Positions 37,501-52,500 of a DNA stretch of 64,000 nt are shown one piece after another. The stretch is taken from NCBI GenBank assembly GCA_963556495.2, contig OY747710.1, forward strand, positions 37,689,500 to 37,753,499. Reading direction: 5' to 3'. How positions within the stretch are numbered: the first letter of the stretch is position 1; every line of letters begins with the position of its first letter. The translations under genes and the position numbers were made by a program. Below the pieces are notes generated by a model that worked only from the letters and a program-made list of their open reading frames with translations, was not told the origin of the DNA and made no database searches. The stretch is from Valencia hispanica (taxonomy: Eukaryota; Chordata; Actinopteri; Cyprinodontiformes; Valenciidae).

Positions 37501-40500
37501 AACAGAGATGGTAGGGCTAAACATGCTGGGACTTTGGTGCGTCTTTCTACCAGAGCAGTGAGGATGAAGAGACGAGGCCACACCAGAGGACAGAGGTTTG
37601 TCAAGGCTGACTACTATGAACTGGACTGGTACTATGAAGAGTGTACTGATGGTAAGAACCAACCACAAGTTAAAGTTAGAATTTTTAAAGTTAAATTCAG
37701 TATAGTTGTACAGCACTGATTCACAACAAATGTAATCTCAAGGCACTTCACAAGACAAACAGATCAAGTTAAATGGAGAAATATATAATCGAACCCTGCA
37801 GAGTTAGGATTTGTTGAGCCGCAGACTTCTCATAATATCAAGACATGCACACATCTACATTTTGTGTCCCATTTACAACCTACAGATATAGCAAACCTTT
37901 GACCTTCTGGTTATTGAATTTGGCCAATTTCTCTTTAAGAACTAAAATATCAGAAAATTGTGGAAAAAAAGTGTTTCCATTTAAGGAAACCTGGCAGATT
38001 GCATTGAGTTATTGACTTGCAGCATTCACCTCTCCTGGACGAGCATGCAGCAGCAGTACATAATTGCTTTAATTTTTTAGCCTTTCTGCTGTATTGATTG
38101 ATTGATAGTGATTATAGTAGGGATTTGCCTGATTTGCACTGCCAGATTAAAAAAACACTGTTAATTTCCAAAATGCCAACAGCATTTCCAAATCCAACAT
38201 GTTCGATAACAGGCAAAGTGTAAAAACTGTAAAGGATCAAACTGAGTGACTTTACTGTTTTCTGTACAGCCTTCCTGTTATCACCTGAAAGTGTTACTCT
38301 CCTGCAGCCTAAATAACCTTTAGATCTGTCTCAACATGGCATCAAACCAGTTTCAATGATTTCAAACACTTCACTGATACAAAAAATAGCTGCCATTGAA
38401 TCCTCTTCCCTTAGCTACAGCATTCACACCAAAGAGTGTTACTGTCAATACAATGTTTTAGCACTTCGGCATGGGCTGCGCGATATTAGAAAAACAAGCA
38501 ATATTGTTGGTAAATGTTGCGATAACGATATCGTTTTTGGCTTCATATTTTTTAAGAAAGTTATATAACTTAAAAACAAAATACTTCACAAAAGTTTATT
38601 AGTCTTTTGTCGATTTCTCCATCTCTAGTTATAACATAAGACATAATGTAGATATTACAGATGGTAAGACTTTAATATGCTGTTGTAAAAATATTTGCAA
38701 TAGCAGTAAAAGAAAGACCTGCTCATAAATGTATGTTAACAACAAGAACTGTAGTTGTCAAAAATCTGGATTCTCATGTAGTTCACTGTGAATAAAATGA
38801 CTAAGAATTTAAGAAGAAGAAAAACTGAGATTGGGATTTTAAAGTGCTCATCTGTATGAAAAGGGACATATGGGGATATTTGGAACACTCATTGTTTTGC
38901 ATTCCAACTACAAAAAGACATAAGTTGGCTGTTGCAGCCAGGATTAAAGCAACCAGATCATTTATCTTGGTGCTGTTTCTTGTGTCTAGGTATAGATTTG
39001 CTGGCAGTACATGTTAAGGCTTACCATTTAATAATCACAGTTTATACATAATGCTGAGATGCCAGCTGACTGGCTGATTTAAGAACAGTTCATTTTTGCT
39101 GGAGAGCTATAATTTAGGATGGTGGCCACATAGGAGAGACGGATCACTTTAAAATAAACCGAATAGCACATGATTGAACTGCATTTTAATGGTTCTGTTC
39201 TTGTCTCTGTGACAAGAGATTTTCACCCATTCCAAACCAGTGCAATCTCAGAAATCCCTTTCCTCCAGTATATTCAGAAGGCTTCAGTGCCTAGACGAAT
39301 AGATATTTAACCTTTTTTAAGCGAGTGATATACCAGAAACAACCGTGCATTTACATGAATGAATGAAACAAAAACATGACTAACACCATGAGGGATAATT
39401 ATGTAAAGGAAAAGCTAAGGAGTAAAACCTCTCTGTGAGGAGGTGTTGGAGCAGGGAGAAGTATTTATGTAATGCACCAAGGTGGGTTACAACATCATGT
39501 AGTATTATATTGCAGACGCACCAGTGTGTGACCTGAGAGGGGATAACGATCCCACAGATTGATCCAAGTCTCTGTGACTTGTTGAGGATGCCTGGGGTGA
39601 TGGTGCCTGGTCATGCGACGGGTGGGACTAAGAGCAGCAGGTTGGAGCGATCATTAGTGTTTTACCAGACTGTGGCTCTGGCTGTGTCTGATATGTCCGC
39701 GTCTCCTGTCACCTGCTTTGATCTGGTTTCGCTGCAGCTTCCAGTAACACATGTCAGCTGCCCTGCTGCTCGTAACACACTGTGCTGTGTTAATGCTTAT
39801 TTTCTGTCACCTGAGATAAAGTATCCCCACCAAATGCAAATTTTTTGTTTTTTATATTCTGTAATCTAATCTATGGAGGGAAAAAAATTATTAATTTCAT
39901 GTCAGTGTGATGTAATAGCCATGTGCTTCAGGGATGCTCTGAATATTCTTACGTAACTGTGCGAGACGGCTTTGCTATAAGACTTCATCTCCAGCTGTAT
40001 TATTCAACTGGGGTTGCCAGCCAAGCTTTGATTTCTAGTGTTTGGTGTTTTGACTTTCTTGGCAACCGGAGGGGATTATTTTTAATAAATCTCCTCATGG
40101 AGGCAGGAATAGCAAGCAGCTGGTTTTATTCTGAGCTCTGCAAGGGGAGGGAGGGGGAAGTAGGTTGGCTTATATTTAGCTCAGTGATTTGCATGTGGCT
40201 ACAAGTCCCTTTTTGTTAAAAGCAAATTGCAACACTGGATGTCGCTTTCAAAAAAGTCTTCAAAAGAACTGGACCGAATGAGCTGAGCCCAATCAGAACA
40301 AAGTCGTGGGAAAAAGGCTGATCTATTGTTCCATTGGGAATGTGGGGGTTGGTTGCAAACTCTCTGTACATGGGATTTGTCTTTTAAATTGTATTTGATA
40401 TAATTTTCAAGACCTATTGCCCGAGTAAGAGAGGGTGTTTTTAAAAGCTGACCTATTCTCAGGTATCTCATTCAGCAAACTTATTTTTACTGTTGCTGTT

Positions 40501-43500
40501 TGGATATAAAGCAACAGTTTTTGTATTTGAAACTTTTGGTAACTTTATAAAATAAATTTTTTTTAAATTAAGCGCAAAAGCAAGAATAAAAGAAAGACAC
40601 ATAGGCTGAGAAGAGTGAATGTGACCAGAAAAGCAATGAAGGGTGTTTGAGGGAAAGGCCTTTATTGTCTGTAGGACAACAGAGCTGTTCTGTGGGAACG
40701 TTGAGTGGAGCTACTCAAGCATGCGAGGTCCTGAGCTGGAATCACTGTTCTTAACTAATTACAGCAGTTTAAAGTGTGAGCCATCAGCAACGAACTCAAG
40801 GGTTTTATTTTATTAAGCATGTTCTCTCCTCATTTCCTTTGTCATCAAAAATTTAAAAGACTACGTCTTTAAAACCATATGATGAAAAATTAATTTGAAA
40901 TATTTAAATAAAGCAATCCTTTAAAAAATGCATTTAATGTGGAACGCATTTTTATTCAGCCCACTTGACTAAAATATTTTATGAAACCACCTTTTTTCTT
41001 GTATCAGTTTTACACACCTAGAGACTGCAGTATTTGACTATTGTTTTGCAAAATACCTCCTGCTCAGTCAGATCCAGTGGAGAGCGTCTGTGAACATAAA
41101 TTATCAAATTCTGCCATAGATTACCAATTGCATTAAAGTCTGGACTTTGACTGGACCATTCTAAAACATGAATATGCTTTGATCTTAACCCTTCCTTGCT
41201 CTGACTGGAATTTTAAGGTTGGTGAGTCTTAAGTGTTGGACAATTTCCAATAGGTTAGCTTTCAGCTTTGATATTTGTTTATTAGTAGGCCCAAAATTAT
41301 TCATACCCCTAGCAGATTTAGAGTTCGTTTATTCATCCAAGAGCATTGTTTTTGACAGGAAATGAGACAGGCATATCTTAAAAGATAATGAAACAATGTA
41401 CCTGAAGTATAAATTTAGAAAAAAGTAGTTTATCTTTTTTATTTACATTCCAACAGATAATTGCATTATTCCTTTGGTGTTTTGAGGATTTTTATTTGAG
41501 GTTTGGGAGCCTCTTTGCCTTCACCCTAATCTTTAGCTCCCTAAACAAATTCTTTATCAGATTCTGGTCTGGACTCTGGCTTCATAGCGCCATCCATTTT
41601 TCCACTAAACTACTGTCAAGATTACCTGTCCTTCCTGAAGAAAAGCTTCCCCACAGTCTAATGCTGCCACCGCCATGCTTCACTGTGTGAAAACATGTTT
41701 GAAGTTGTAGTTTTTCTGCTCCTTATAGCATTTGGCATGTAGGCCAAAGACTTCAATTTAGGACGCGTATGATCAGAGCACATTCTTCCCCACATTTGCT
41801 CTTTCCAATACATGTGTTAATAAATCCTGTTCTAAAAGTTGTTCAGTTCTCATTTTCCAGCATTGCTGCTGTACATGATAGACCAGCAGATTAGGATTGT
41901 GAAGTGTTCACAAGCACTGGTTGTTGTTTAAAACAGCGTTAATAAATTAAGGTAGTGATATCAGGGCATTTGTTTGCAGGGATACTGCCATAATTATTGT
42001 CATTTGTTTAGTTAAACTATCTCCATGTAATATGATCCCTCACAAAGACACAGAATAAAACCTTATCTGGAAGAGATGTTTATTTTAACGTAATGACGTG
42101 GGTCTGACTTGAGTCTGTTGTTGGAAAGCAAACAGAGTTTTTTATTTAGCCAGTTAAAAACCAATTCCCACACAAGCCCTGGTTAAACCCTCTAACCTCT
42201 TTGGTGGAAAAGCCCTGTATTGCACACACATGCAAGCCCTCCAAGACATGTCTGTCCACCTAAACTAACGGGCAGAGCAAGGACAGCATTTGTCAGCAAA
42301 GCAGCCGCTCGGTAGACGGCGTACAGGGCAATCCTGGAAGAAAAGCTGCTGGCTGTCTGGACAATTTGAGACTCACTGAGTTCAGCTTCCAGCAGGGAAA
42401 CAAGCTACAATCAGTTTAGATCAAACCATATTCATGGCCCACTCAAAGTCCAGACCTAAACTCAGTTAATAATCTGTAGCAAATGAATACATATTCATTC
42501 CAACAAATGAAAATGTTGATTTCACTCCTTTCACTTCACAATTTCAAGCTACTTTGTGTTGGTTTGTCACTTAATGTAGAGCAACACATACTGTAACATC
42601 TAATGAAAAATAACTGCTTTGTGCTTGTAGCATGTCATGATGTGACAACATTCAGACTTTTCTTCTGCAAGGCAGTTCATATGATACAATAAAATGCAGG
42701 ACGGCTAAAGTTTTTCAGTAAGCAGACTGCTTTCCAGGGACTGGACTTGTTTCCTGTTGTTCTCATTATTGTTTTACGGCTCAAGGGCAGTTAAAGAGGC
42801 CTTCATTTAACGCTGACAGGCTTGTGTCACTTTAATCAAACTCTACTAAAGAAATCTTTGTGTTTCAGGACAGCGCCTTGTGTTTAGTGCAGCCAAATTT
42901 TCTCTCAGAATGAGGTTACGGTGAAAAGCTTCTTCCGAACATGAAGGCCAGCAAATGAAGCAACAAGCTAATCTAATGATTATCATTATTGTGTTGAAAT
43001 GAAACACATTTTTCAGATGTAAATGGTTACCTCTTGAGCGAGCACTGTGGGAGGGCAGAAACTGTCCTTTTTAATGGGAATCAAACTGGAAGAACCAGGC
43101 TGAGGGACGGTGGCTATTGTCTGCCTGGACCTGTTCTGTGGTTGGAAATACAAAACCCATTGTGACACAATTTAAAAAGAAAGCATGCTTTCAGATGTAG
43201 AAATACTGCATATTATCAGAACACTGGGAGAAAGGAAAATATTTTTCAGTGAGCTTGACTTGATGATATACTGTGTGTTGGATACATATAAAACCCTTCA
43301 CCTGTGGAGGTTTGTATGTTTGGCCACACCCTGGAAACAGGTGGCTGTCACTGTGTGCTCAGCTTCAGTGTCGCCATGGAGGCCGGGCCAGGCAGTACCA
43401 AGGTGTTGTCACCTGAGAGGGGTTAGCCTGAGTGAGAACCAGCACTCCACAGCTCCAACTTTTCCACCTTAGTTGACAGGGTCTCTCCACCATTTAAATA

Positions 43501-46500
43501 CAAATCTGTTAAACAGTTTTGGATTAGAGGGTTATGAATTATATTCTTTAAATCTCTTTTAACTGTTGTATTATTCTGTTTTAACCCAGTTTTCTAACCC
43601 TAAATATGAGGCTGTCAGAGAAAGCAGGGATGTGCCTCTCTACCCCGTGTCTGTGCTGAAGTAGAGCAGGCCGCAGACTGACCAGTCACAGAAGAGAGGG
43701 GGAGGAGTTGAGATGTCTGGTAGTCTCACCAACCCGTGACAGCTGATCCAACCTGGTATCCGACACAAACGCAGGGTTTTCCTGTCAGAGAGCCAGGTAC
43801 TTTGAGAAGGCAACACAAACTTTTATCTGTCAAACAACACACCCACAGCAATGCACCGGGCACAGGTGGTAGACATGGCTTTGGCTCTGAGGAGTGTGTG
43901 GTTTACTGGTTGGCTGTAGCGCCAGTAGGTGAGGATGGCTCTCTGCATATCCAGCCATGAGGACAAGGTGGACTTCTCCAACCTGCAGGATGAGGATGAG
44001 GAATATGTTTGTTTGCCCATTCATGAAAGCACAAAGCACGAGGAGGATGACGGGGAGGAAGAGTTGGAACCTGTCTTTTTCTCCACGCATGGAAGATACA
44101 AACAGGATGAGGAGAATGAAGAAATGGATGAAGAGCAGCAGATTCTTTGTGAAGGTAGTTGTTGGCGCTTTTGGGGATGTGCACTAGTCTGTAAAGACTC
44201 TGATCACCAGTTGTCATCATTTTTTGTTCAGAGGAATTCAGATATAAAACTTGTACTATATACTGTAGTTTTTATTTTTATTTATTCATTTATTGGAGGG
44301 AATCATGGGTTCATGCTGCAGGTGCAGTCTCTACAGTGTGTTTTTGTCTCACTGTACAGCATGGTTAATTCCCCTTATGAATGACATGTTGGACCCTGTT
44401 ATTGTTAGTATTATAGTCATGGTTAAGTTGGATATTAACCCTGATGCAACCAGGAAATAATGTATAATGATGCCCCATTTTTGTTGTACATTAACATTCC
44501 TAACAGGCTGTGCTTGGGGGATTGATTGATTAAAGCAACAAGAGCTCCTTCCTGTGTGTTACCTTTTAGTTTACTTCCCTGTACCTCAGTGTTGCTGCTC
44601 AGACAGTTATTGGCCTTGTCTGTTTCTCCATGCTGCAGACTTAATCAACCTTCTTACAAATTACACCAGCAGAAAACATGCTATTACGTTTAGATGTAAC
44701 CCCCCCCATGCTTTAAATCTTTTAAAACCAAGAACTCTGACCATTTTGGTCTTTGTAATCCATCAATCAACATGTACTTTTGTGACATTTTTCTGAGTTT
44801 AATACAAAATTAAAGCACTGCTTAGAATATATGCTTTAACACAGTAATGGGGATGATCTTTCCTTTTCATCTATATATTTGAAAATCTTATCTTTGTCAA
44901 GTGACCTGCTTCACATTTTATGATTCCTTAGAAAATAATCTGTGATCGGCCAGGGGGAAAATTGATTGTTGTTGTTAGCATTTTAAGTGTGGCTGCAATG
45001 AAAGATTTCTGTTGTCAAAGAATGTATGACACTTATAGCTGCTCTGGTTAATTTTTAGAAACAATTCAGCCAGCTGTTAACCCAGATCCACTAAGGAACC
45101 ATTTTTTTGTGATTTTCCATTGTATTACACATCAACAGTCCGAACAGACTGTGTTCAAGGCATTGATTAAATTGACATGAGCTCCTTCCTATGTGTTGAG
45201 GGTTTGGGCTAGGGGTTTAGTGACTAAGAGTCTATCTATGCCTGAGTGTTGTTCACTAGTGCAGTGGTTCCCAGCTTTGCTTGGAAATAAGCAAAGGGGT
45301 CCTCAAGGAAAAAAGGTTGGGTTATGTGTCTGACTAAGGCAGCCTTCTTGAAAATGACACAAACTGAAAACTTGCCAATAGGTTCAGCCGATGGTTTAAC
45401 ATCAATTATAATAATATTATAACTCCCACTCTGCTCATGAACCTTTTATTATCCACATGGCTGAACAAGACAACGTGTCTTCTTTATGTCCTTCACATTA
45501 AAGAATTGGCGGATAGAGTGAATGTATCCGTCCTAAATTACCTACCTGCTCTACATAATCCAAGTTAGTTGCCCTCAACAACATGCTTCCCCCGCTTTTG
45601 TCCTCAGAGCTAAGTCATCACTATCTATCTCCATCCTACTGGCATACAAGCCTTTGTGCGTTAAATCATTTTTATGTATTTTACCTTAGTCCTTTGACCT
45701 GGGAGGAGTATTGCCACGGAAATCAGCCAGCATGTTCTTTGATAAGAAGCACGTCCACAAATATAAAGTATGACAGGTAAACAGGCTGCACCCTGTCCTT
45801 CCACGTTTTCACGGCAGATAGCAAATGAAGACAAATGTTGTGGTTTGGTGAGCATACGGGTGTAGCTGGGGATAAACGTGTATTGCAGTACATTTGTATG
45901 TTCCTATTCATCCTCTGGGCTTTTTGGTACTGCTATTACAGTTCAGTACAGTTTAGATCAATGTTTTGATGTAACCTCAAGTTTCTTCTCTGTGATGCCA
46001 GCAGTACTGTAAAAGTTTGATTTGCTGTTTCCCATTTTAGATTTGATTTTTTTTTTTAAAAGCTGAATCTAGCATCACATAGTAGTTGCAATAACTAGAA
46101 TTACTAAAGCAGCAGTCTCTGTGTGTGTTCCTAAAATAATCTAGATCTTTAACCTTAACCATGAGATTCCCAAAAGACTGCCTGCATCCTCCGTAACACA
46201 GGGGGGTGAATGCTCAGTATGATAAAAGAGAGCTGGTTTGCTGTACTCAAACTGTACGGAATACAGAATACGTAAAAAAGGTTCCAGGGGTATAAATACT
46301 TCTGTAAGGTACTGTATATCTCGCTTCTGGCAGCCATGCAGCTGCTCTAAGTGTTGATAATAAAATGTGCACTTTGCATGGGCTGACTCTTTTTGCATTC
46401 TTTGAGGCATCGGACTTCAGACTGTTTTGTATATTCCTTGCTTGACATCTTGTTCCCTTTTTACTAAAGATAAACCTTGATGGTATCAGAAGTAATCAAA

Positions 46501-49500
46501 TTTCTTTGACTGTTTTTAGGTTTCTATGATGGCATGTGGAAAAAGCAGCCATGATTCATAATTAAATCTGCAAATGAAGGAAGCTAATAATCATCCAGCT
46601 GAGCAGGGTCATGGATTCTCACTCTGACCTCTGGAACTGTTCTTGTATCTTTTCTGAATGGTTAGTTGGGTTAAACAACAGCATGCTGTGTATGTGGGCA
46701 ATAAATGTGGGTTACTGAATTTTGATCTTGCAAGTACCTTTAACTGGAAGAGGTAAGGCGAGGGAACAGCTAAGCTTTGTTTACATGTCGGTCATGATGG
46801 TTGAAAGTTGAAATCAGGCACAATCCAGCAAGTATGAGCTGTTTATTAGGCAAAGTTTTATGAGCTGCAATTTAAAGTAGGATGACACAAACTAAGGTAA
46901 TCCACCCACTTAAATACTGGAAACACCTTTAATAATCAGGCTATGCCCGGTCAAAGGTTCTACATGGTTTAATCAGCAACTGTAATGACATAACAATCAT
47001 AATATTTTAATAATATCTTGCAACGTTTTAGTGCACTAGGCAAGGCAATTTTATTTGTATAGCACACTTTCAACAACAAGGTAATTCAAGGTGCTTTACA
47101 TGATTTGGTGATAAAGAAAAACATAGAATATAACATTGGAAATTAAAAGCAGCAATTTAGCTTGAAACACTCACAACACATGGTACACAAAAAGATTTTT
47201 GAAAACTTTATAGAGCCTTGCTAAAGTATTCAACCTGGTTTTCTTCCAGCATTGTTTTTGCCTGTCTCACTTCCCTGTCCCTACTGAAGGAAGCTCCTCC
47301 CACAGCATGATGCTGCCATGGGTATGGTGTGTTCAGGGTGATGAGCAGTGCGGGTTTTCCTTCAAGCATCCAAAACGTATAATTCTGTTCTTATCTGACC
47401 AGAGCACCTTCTTTCACACATTTGCTGTAACTTCTACGTGACTTTTAGCAGACTGTGAACAGGGCTTTATATAGCATGCTTTCAAAAGTACATTTATTGT
47501 AGCAGTTTTCCATAAAGGCCAGATTGGTGGATTGCATGACTAATATTCAGCAGATTCTCCCTCCAAAACGGTGGATCTCTGAAGCTCCTCCAGAGTTACC
47601 ATGGGCTTCTTGGCTGCTGCTTTGGTTTATCCTCTCCTTGCCAGACCTGTCAGTTTACCTGGCCTTTAATTTATGCACTGCTTAGTGTTGTTTTATCACA
47701 TAAAATTGCCATAAAATGCATTGTGGTCTCTGGTTGAAACATGACAAAATATGCAAAAGTTCCAGGGGGTATTGCCATTTTTGCAATGCTCTTTAAATAA
47801 GTGGGGATTAAGTGAACCTTTCACAAAAATCCAGAGGGTCACATTTTTAATGCACGTTTTAAATTGTCCATTGCTAAGTGCAATTGTTGTTCGTTAATCT
47901 CCCTTTGGGTATTTAGGCCTGAAACTTACCGTCCTCTTTATGTCTCACCCCTGTAGTGTTGTGTGCAGACAGAGTGGGCCAGATGACGAAGACCTACAGC
48001 GACATCGATGCTGTCACCCGGCTGCTTGAAGAGGTCAGTGCGGAAAGTAAAATCTCTTAAAGTAGATCAAACAGAAGGTGAAATTTTTAGAGCCTGGATT
48101 TTAAAGCACTCAAGTGGAACATGTACTAAGCGATGGTTTAAAACTCGGGATTTTCTCAGAGGGTCAAGAGAACAACCTTGTTGAACTTGTTTCCTAAAGT
48201 GGATATTTTAATGTAATTTATCCCCCACATGCTCAGTCTCAAAAAAACATAAAGTAGGACATCAAGAGACAAAGGTGTCTGAAAACTGAATGGTGTCGCT
48301 GTCAAATAAAGCTTGATATGCAACAGTCAGATGGGCACACATGTTTTCTCTGCACAATGCAATGGTTGTGACCATGCCAGTTGCTTTGTTTTTCTCAGTT
48401 GCACATGAAAAATAGTTTAGTGTGGCGCCTTTGTGTGCCAAGCTGTTTTTACAGCCAGTAAACAAAGTGTTTGTAAGCAGACCCAGCCTGGTTTCCAGAG
48501 GTGAATAAGCCCGTTAATGGTTGCTTAGGGTTGGCTAATATCACCTTTTTCCTCTGCATCTGTGGGTTTCCTCATGATTTTTCCTAACATTACTGTATTT
48601 ATTGGCAACCCTTGAAAATATTAATAAATAGTCTTGAAATAAAAGGCTTTGTTATTGCAGTAGAATATTTGCACAACGCAAATTTGAGAAAACCCCAACC
48701 TTTATTTCTGGGTAAAGGTTTTAACGGTGGAAAAACATGTTGAGAAATGATTTAAGAAAATCAATGATGGCACAATTATTAGTCACACTTCGGATGACCA
48801 TATTTTGCAAACAGGACAGTTCTCAGTCTTCTCCTGTAAACCTTTTCTCCTGGGACCTTTCTTACACTGTCTAATCTTAACACCACCCCATGGATTTTAG
48901 GCTGAGAAAGTCAAAAGATGGCTGCTTTTGAGTCTGGTGAAGCATTTCTTTCCTGAAATAGAGATTTATTTATTTTGTCTTGATGCCAATCACTCATTAC
49001 AAGGTTCCTGGGGTCTTTGAAAGAGAAACAGAAACAGAAAACACCTTGGGCCTATTTATTTATTTATTTATCACTTTACACCAGACCCACTTGGATTGTT
49101 TGTGGCTGTTCAATCTCAATCTCAATCTCAGTCTTGTCTGACCAAAGCACTTGGTTTCAGTTGAACTTCCAGTAGAGTTTAGCAAACTCCACATGTTTAC
49201 ATTTGCGATGGTAGGACAGAAATGTCGGTTTCTGGTATCACAAACAACTGGCCGGCATGTAGATGGCATCTCAGGTTTGTTTTATAGAACGGGAGCCCGT
49301 GATACTCTTTTCTGCAGTTCTCCAACAGTGAGCTTGAGGAATTTTTAAACCTCCCTGACCTGCCTGCTTACTGTGTGCTGACAAAACAAATCCGAGTATG
49401 ATATTGGCCAGGAGCTAAAAGAAATGAGCCTCTGTGTCATGTTGATAGCCCAGGAAAACAGCACCTCGTGGATTATTAATCAGGCTTTTTAAAGGAAAAT

Positions 49501-52500
49501 AAAAAAAAGCTTTTGTTGAATTTCTTTTAAAGGTATAGTTAAGGGGACCTGTGATTATGGCACCATTGATTTTTGTTGTTAAAGCCAATTTTTCTTTTTT
49601 TTCTTTAAGGTGACATTTTTTCCCCACTTAGTAAATTAACTTACATTAAATGTTGGATTTTTCTAAAAAGAATTTCATATGCAATTAAATTACTGCAAAA
49701 ACAGATGAATCTATTTAAAGGTGTTTTACATGGCCCGAAGGTCTTGATGACGATATAAACTATAAACAAATACTTAACAAAACAGTTGCTAATGGCTTTC
49801 TGCTTTAGATTCATTGGAAATAAAGAGTAGTAGGCTATATCCAGTAAGTCATAGTTTCTTAACGCCCCCCACTAAAACATTTTCTTCCCCAGTAATCGAC
49901 AAACATAACCAAATATATTACTGCTATAGACTGCTGGAACGCTTGGTACTTATTTAATTGGCTAATAGTTATTGGAGTTCAAACAGTTGTTTGCGATACT
50001 GAATATGGTGTACAGTGATTTTGTGCAGCCCTGATCTTTACAAGGGAGGCCAATAAATTTAGTGCGTGGAAAATAAGAGTTTGAAATTTTCATATTTTAA
50101 AATTGTATTATTTTTACTGATGCTTGCTAGTTTTTAGTTGTTTTTTTTAAAGAACTGAATGACAAATATCTTTTGCATGTACCCGTTTTAGTTTAAGCGA
50201 TGCGGGATGTATTGTTAGTTGGCATGCCATATACAGAGGCTAATAGTCATAGACATAGCGGGTCCAAGGATCCAAATCCTGAACTTCTGACTTTCTCTGC
50301 ATGTCTTCCTTGGGAGAACGAGAGAAAAATGCTAGTTTGAACATTTAAGCCAGCTAAGCAAAGGTATCAATGGTATACCTATTTGGCAACTTGGCTTTGT
50401 TTTTTTTTTTTCTCTCTTTTAAAATCTGTGTATGTGTAGCGTCAGATGCTTTCCTGTGTTTGAATGGGAAGAGTCTGTATTCATGTGCTAAACCAAAGTT
50501 TTTGTCTGAGCAGAAGGAGCGTGACCTGGAGTTAGCAGCTCGCATCGGACAGTCACTGCTGAAGAAGAACAAAGCTCTCAGTGACAGGAATGAACTGCTG
50601 GAGGAGCAGGTGGAGCACATACGAGAGGAGGTACATACCAGGAGAATTTGAGGCCTTCTTTAATCTCTCAGGTTCAAAGGTGACACTAGTAAACTGCCAC
50701 ATATACAAGTACATGTTCTTTATTTATTGTACCTCGCAGGTGCTTGGACACGTTGTCAAAAAAAAAAATCTCCAAATCAGCTTTTATTCTTCTTTCGATG
50801 TCCATTATTCAGCGCATTTCTATACGTTTACATCCAGGTGTCTCAGCTGCGTCACGACCTTTCCATGAAAGATGAGTTACTGCAGTTCTACACTAACGCT
50901 GCTGAGGAAAGTGAGGGGGAGTCCAACATCTCCACACCGTAAGCATCCTTTTACTCACACTTCATCATCCATCATGTGGCTGCTTCAGTTACATCAGCAT
51001 GCAGCTATGTTGTTGAATTTACCTTTAACACAGACAGATCCACTTGGAGAGTATTGGAGAAATTTATTTGTTCTCATAACTTGAGAAGTTTCGTCTGAAT
51101 ATTTAATAATATATGACAGTTTATTTTGGGATATTTAAATAAACAGAAAGATATAAAGAAAAACATTGGTGTGTTTACAGGGTGCGTCTCAGTGAACCTA
51201 ATGTGTTCATCCCAACCTTGTTTCCACTGGACTCCCTGCAGAAGAAACTCAAAGAGTTGGAAGAGGAAAACAAATCGCTGCGATCTGCAGTACGTACAAA
51301 CATAGGCTTCTGTTGCTAAAGTAGTTATTGATGTAGATGACAGTCTACTTTTCAGATAACTGGAATCGGTTATACATACGAGGTCTAATACCTACCTACA
51401 GCCATTTGGTGAAATGTTCCGCAGTAAGTTACAGAGAGACCACACACCATTTTTAGCCATCAGTTTGGTCCTGGCATGGTTCTGGTTGGATATTTAACCA
51501 CATTTTATTTAAATTGATTGGTTTCTGCCACCGATCCAGTACTTAAGCATGTTTGACGAATTTGAATTGAGTTGAAAGCAGCAGCTTAACGTTAGCGTGA
51601 CGTATCCATTTCAAGACCAGATTTGAGGCTTGTTCAATATCATTGTCCAGCTTCTCTTCATTATTCCTCATATTTTGTGCAATACACCAATTTTATTTTA
51701 ATATTTACATTTTTATGTAACCATGCCGATGGTTCTACATTTTTAGGAAGACATTTAAACATGTCTCAGCTAACAAGCTCCTGAAGATTTAGGGTGCTTT
51801 GTAGTTCTTTCCAATTCCACTGAGAACCAAATAGACCCTCAGCATAATGCTATCACCACCATGCTTGATATAAAAGTCTCATCTTGACTTCTACAAACAT
51901 TCTTCCCAGCTTTGTGGCCTAATAGGTCAGTCGTTGTCTGATCTGACCTTTCTCTATAAGCCTTAAAAAGTCCATGAGAGCAGCTGCAGATTTAAGTGAA
52001 GTATAGATTTTGGAGCACGGCATCTTCATTGGTAGACAGCCAGCCCATCAGTCCATGGGGATGCAAAACTGGCTTCACTGAACAGTGACAGTGGTGTTGC
52101 AGCAGTGTTATGATGGGTTCAAGCTGTGGTGATTCCCTGGGTTCTTTAACATCCTAACCATTTTTTTATTTTTCATCGGGGAGTGACTCAAGCTTGTGCA
52201 CCCTATTCATTGTAAGTTTTTTGTTGTACATTTCTTTCTCTTCATGAACATGATTTCAGCAATACACCAAGGACATGCTTTCAAAAAATCATGAATTTGG
52301 TTATATTTATTGTATATTGAATAAACCCACTGTGGAATTCTGAGAAGCTTATTACAAAAGCAGACCTGTTGACCTCAGTGTTATCTATCAATCCTCCCAG
52401 GCAAATCATCTGGAGACTGAAACGATCTCGTATGAGGAGAAAGAGCAGCAGCTTGTCAACGACTGTGTCAAAGAACTACGTGAGTGTTTGATCCATTTTA

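Larger units (their letters stand above)
37652..43934. other. trak1 intron with several repeats
   Basis: Contains a dispersed-repeat copy (38140-38450), a hAT-like terminal remnant near 38466-38560 (GGGCTGCGCGATATTAG), and old Tc1 fragments at 40970-41900 and 42440-42670. Open frames at 39579-40471 and 43185-43472 have no support as exons. Confidence 0.55.
44155..47956. other. trak1 intron
   Basis: Contains a transposon-end remnant near 46270-46320 (CAGGGGTATAAATACTTCTG), a widespread fish repeat at 47040-47160 and a Tc1-type relic at 47212-47793. No other exon supported. Confidence 0.6.

Noticed and set aside
43823..44220. Minus-strand frames opposite the 44 kb acidic exon
   Set aside because: Complement of a Glu/Asp-rich coding stretch. 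The plus frame has a donor in the right phase, the minus frames do not.
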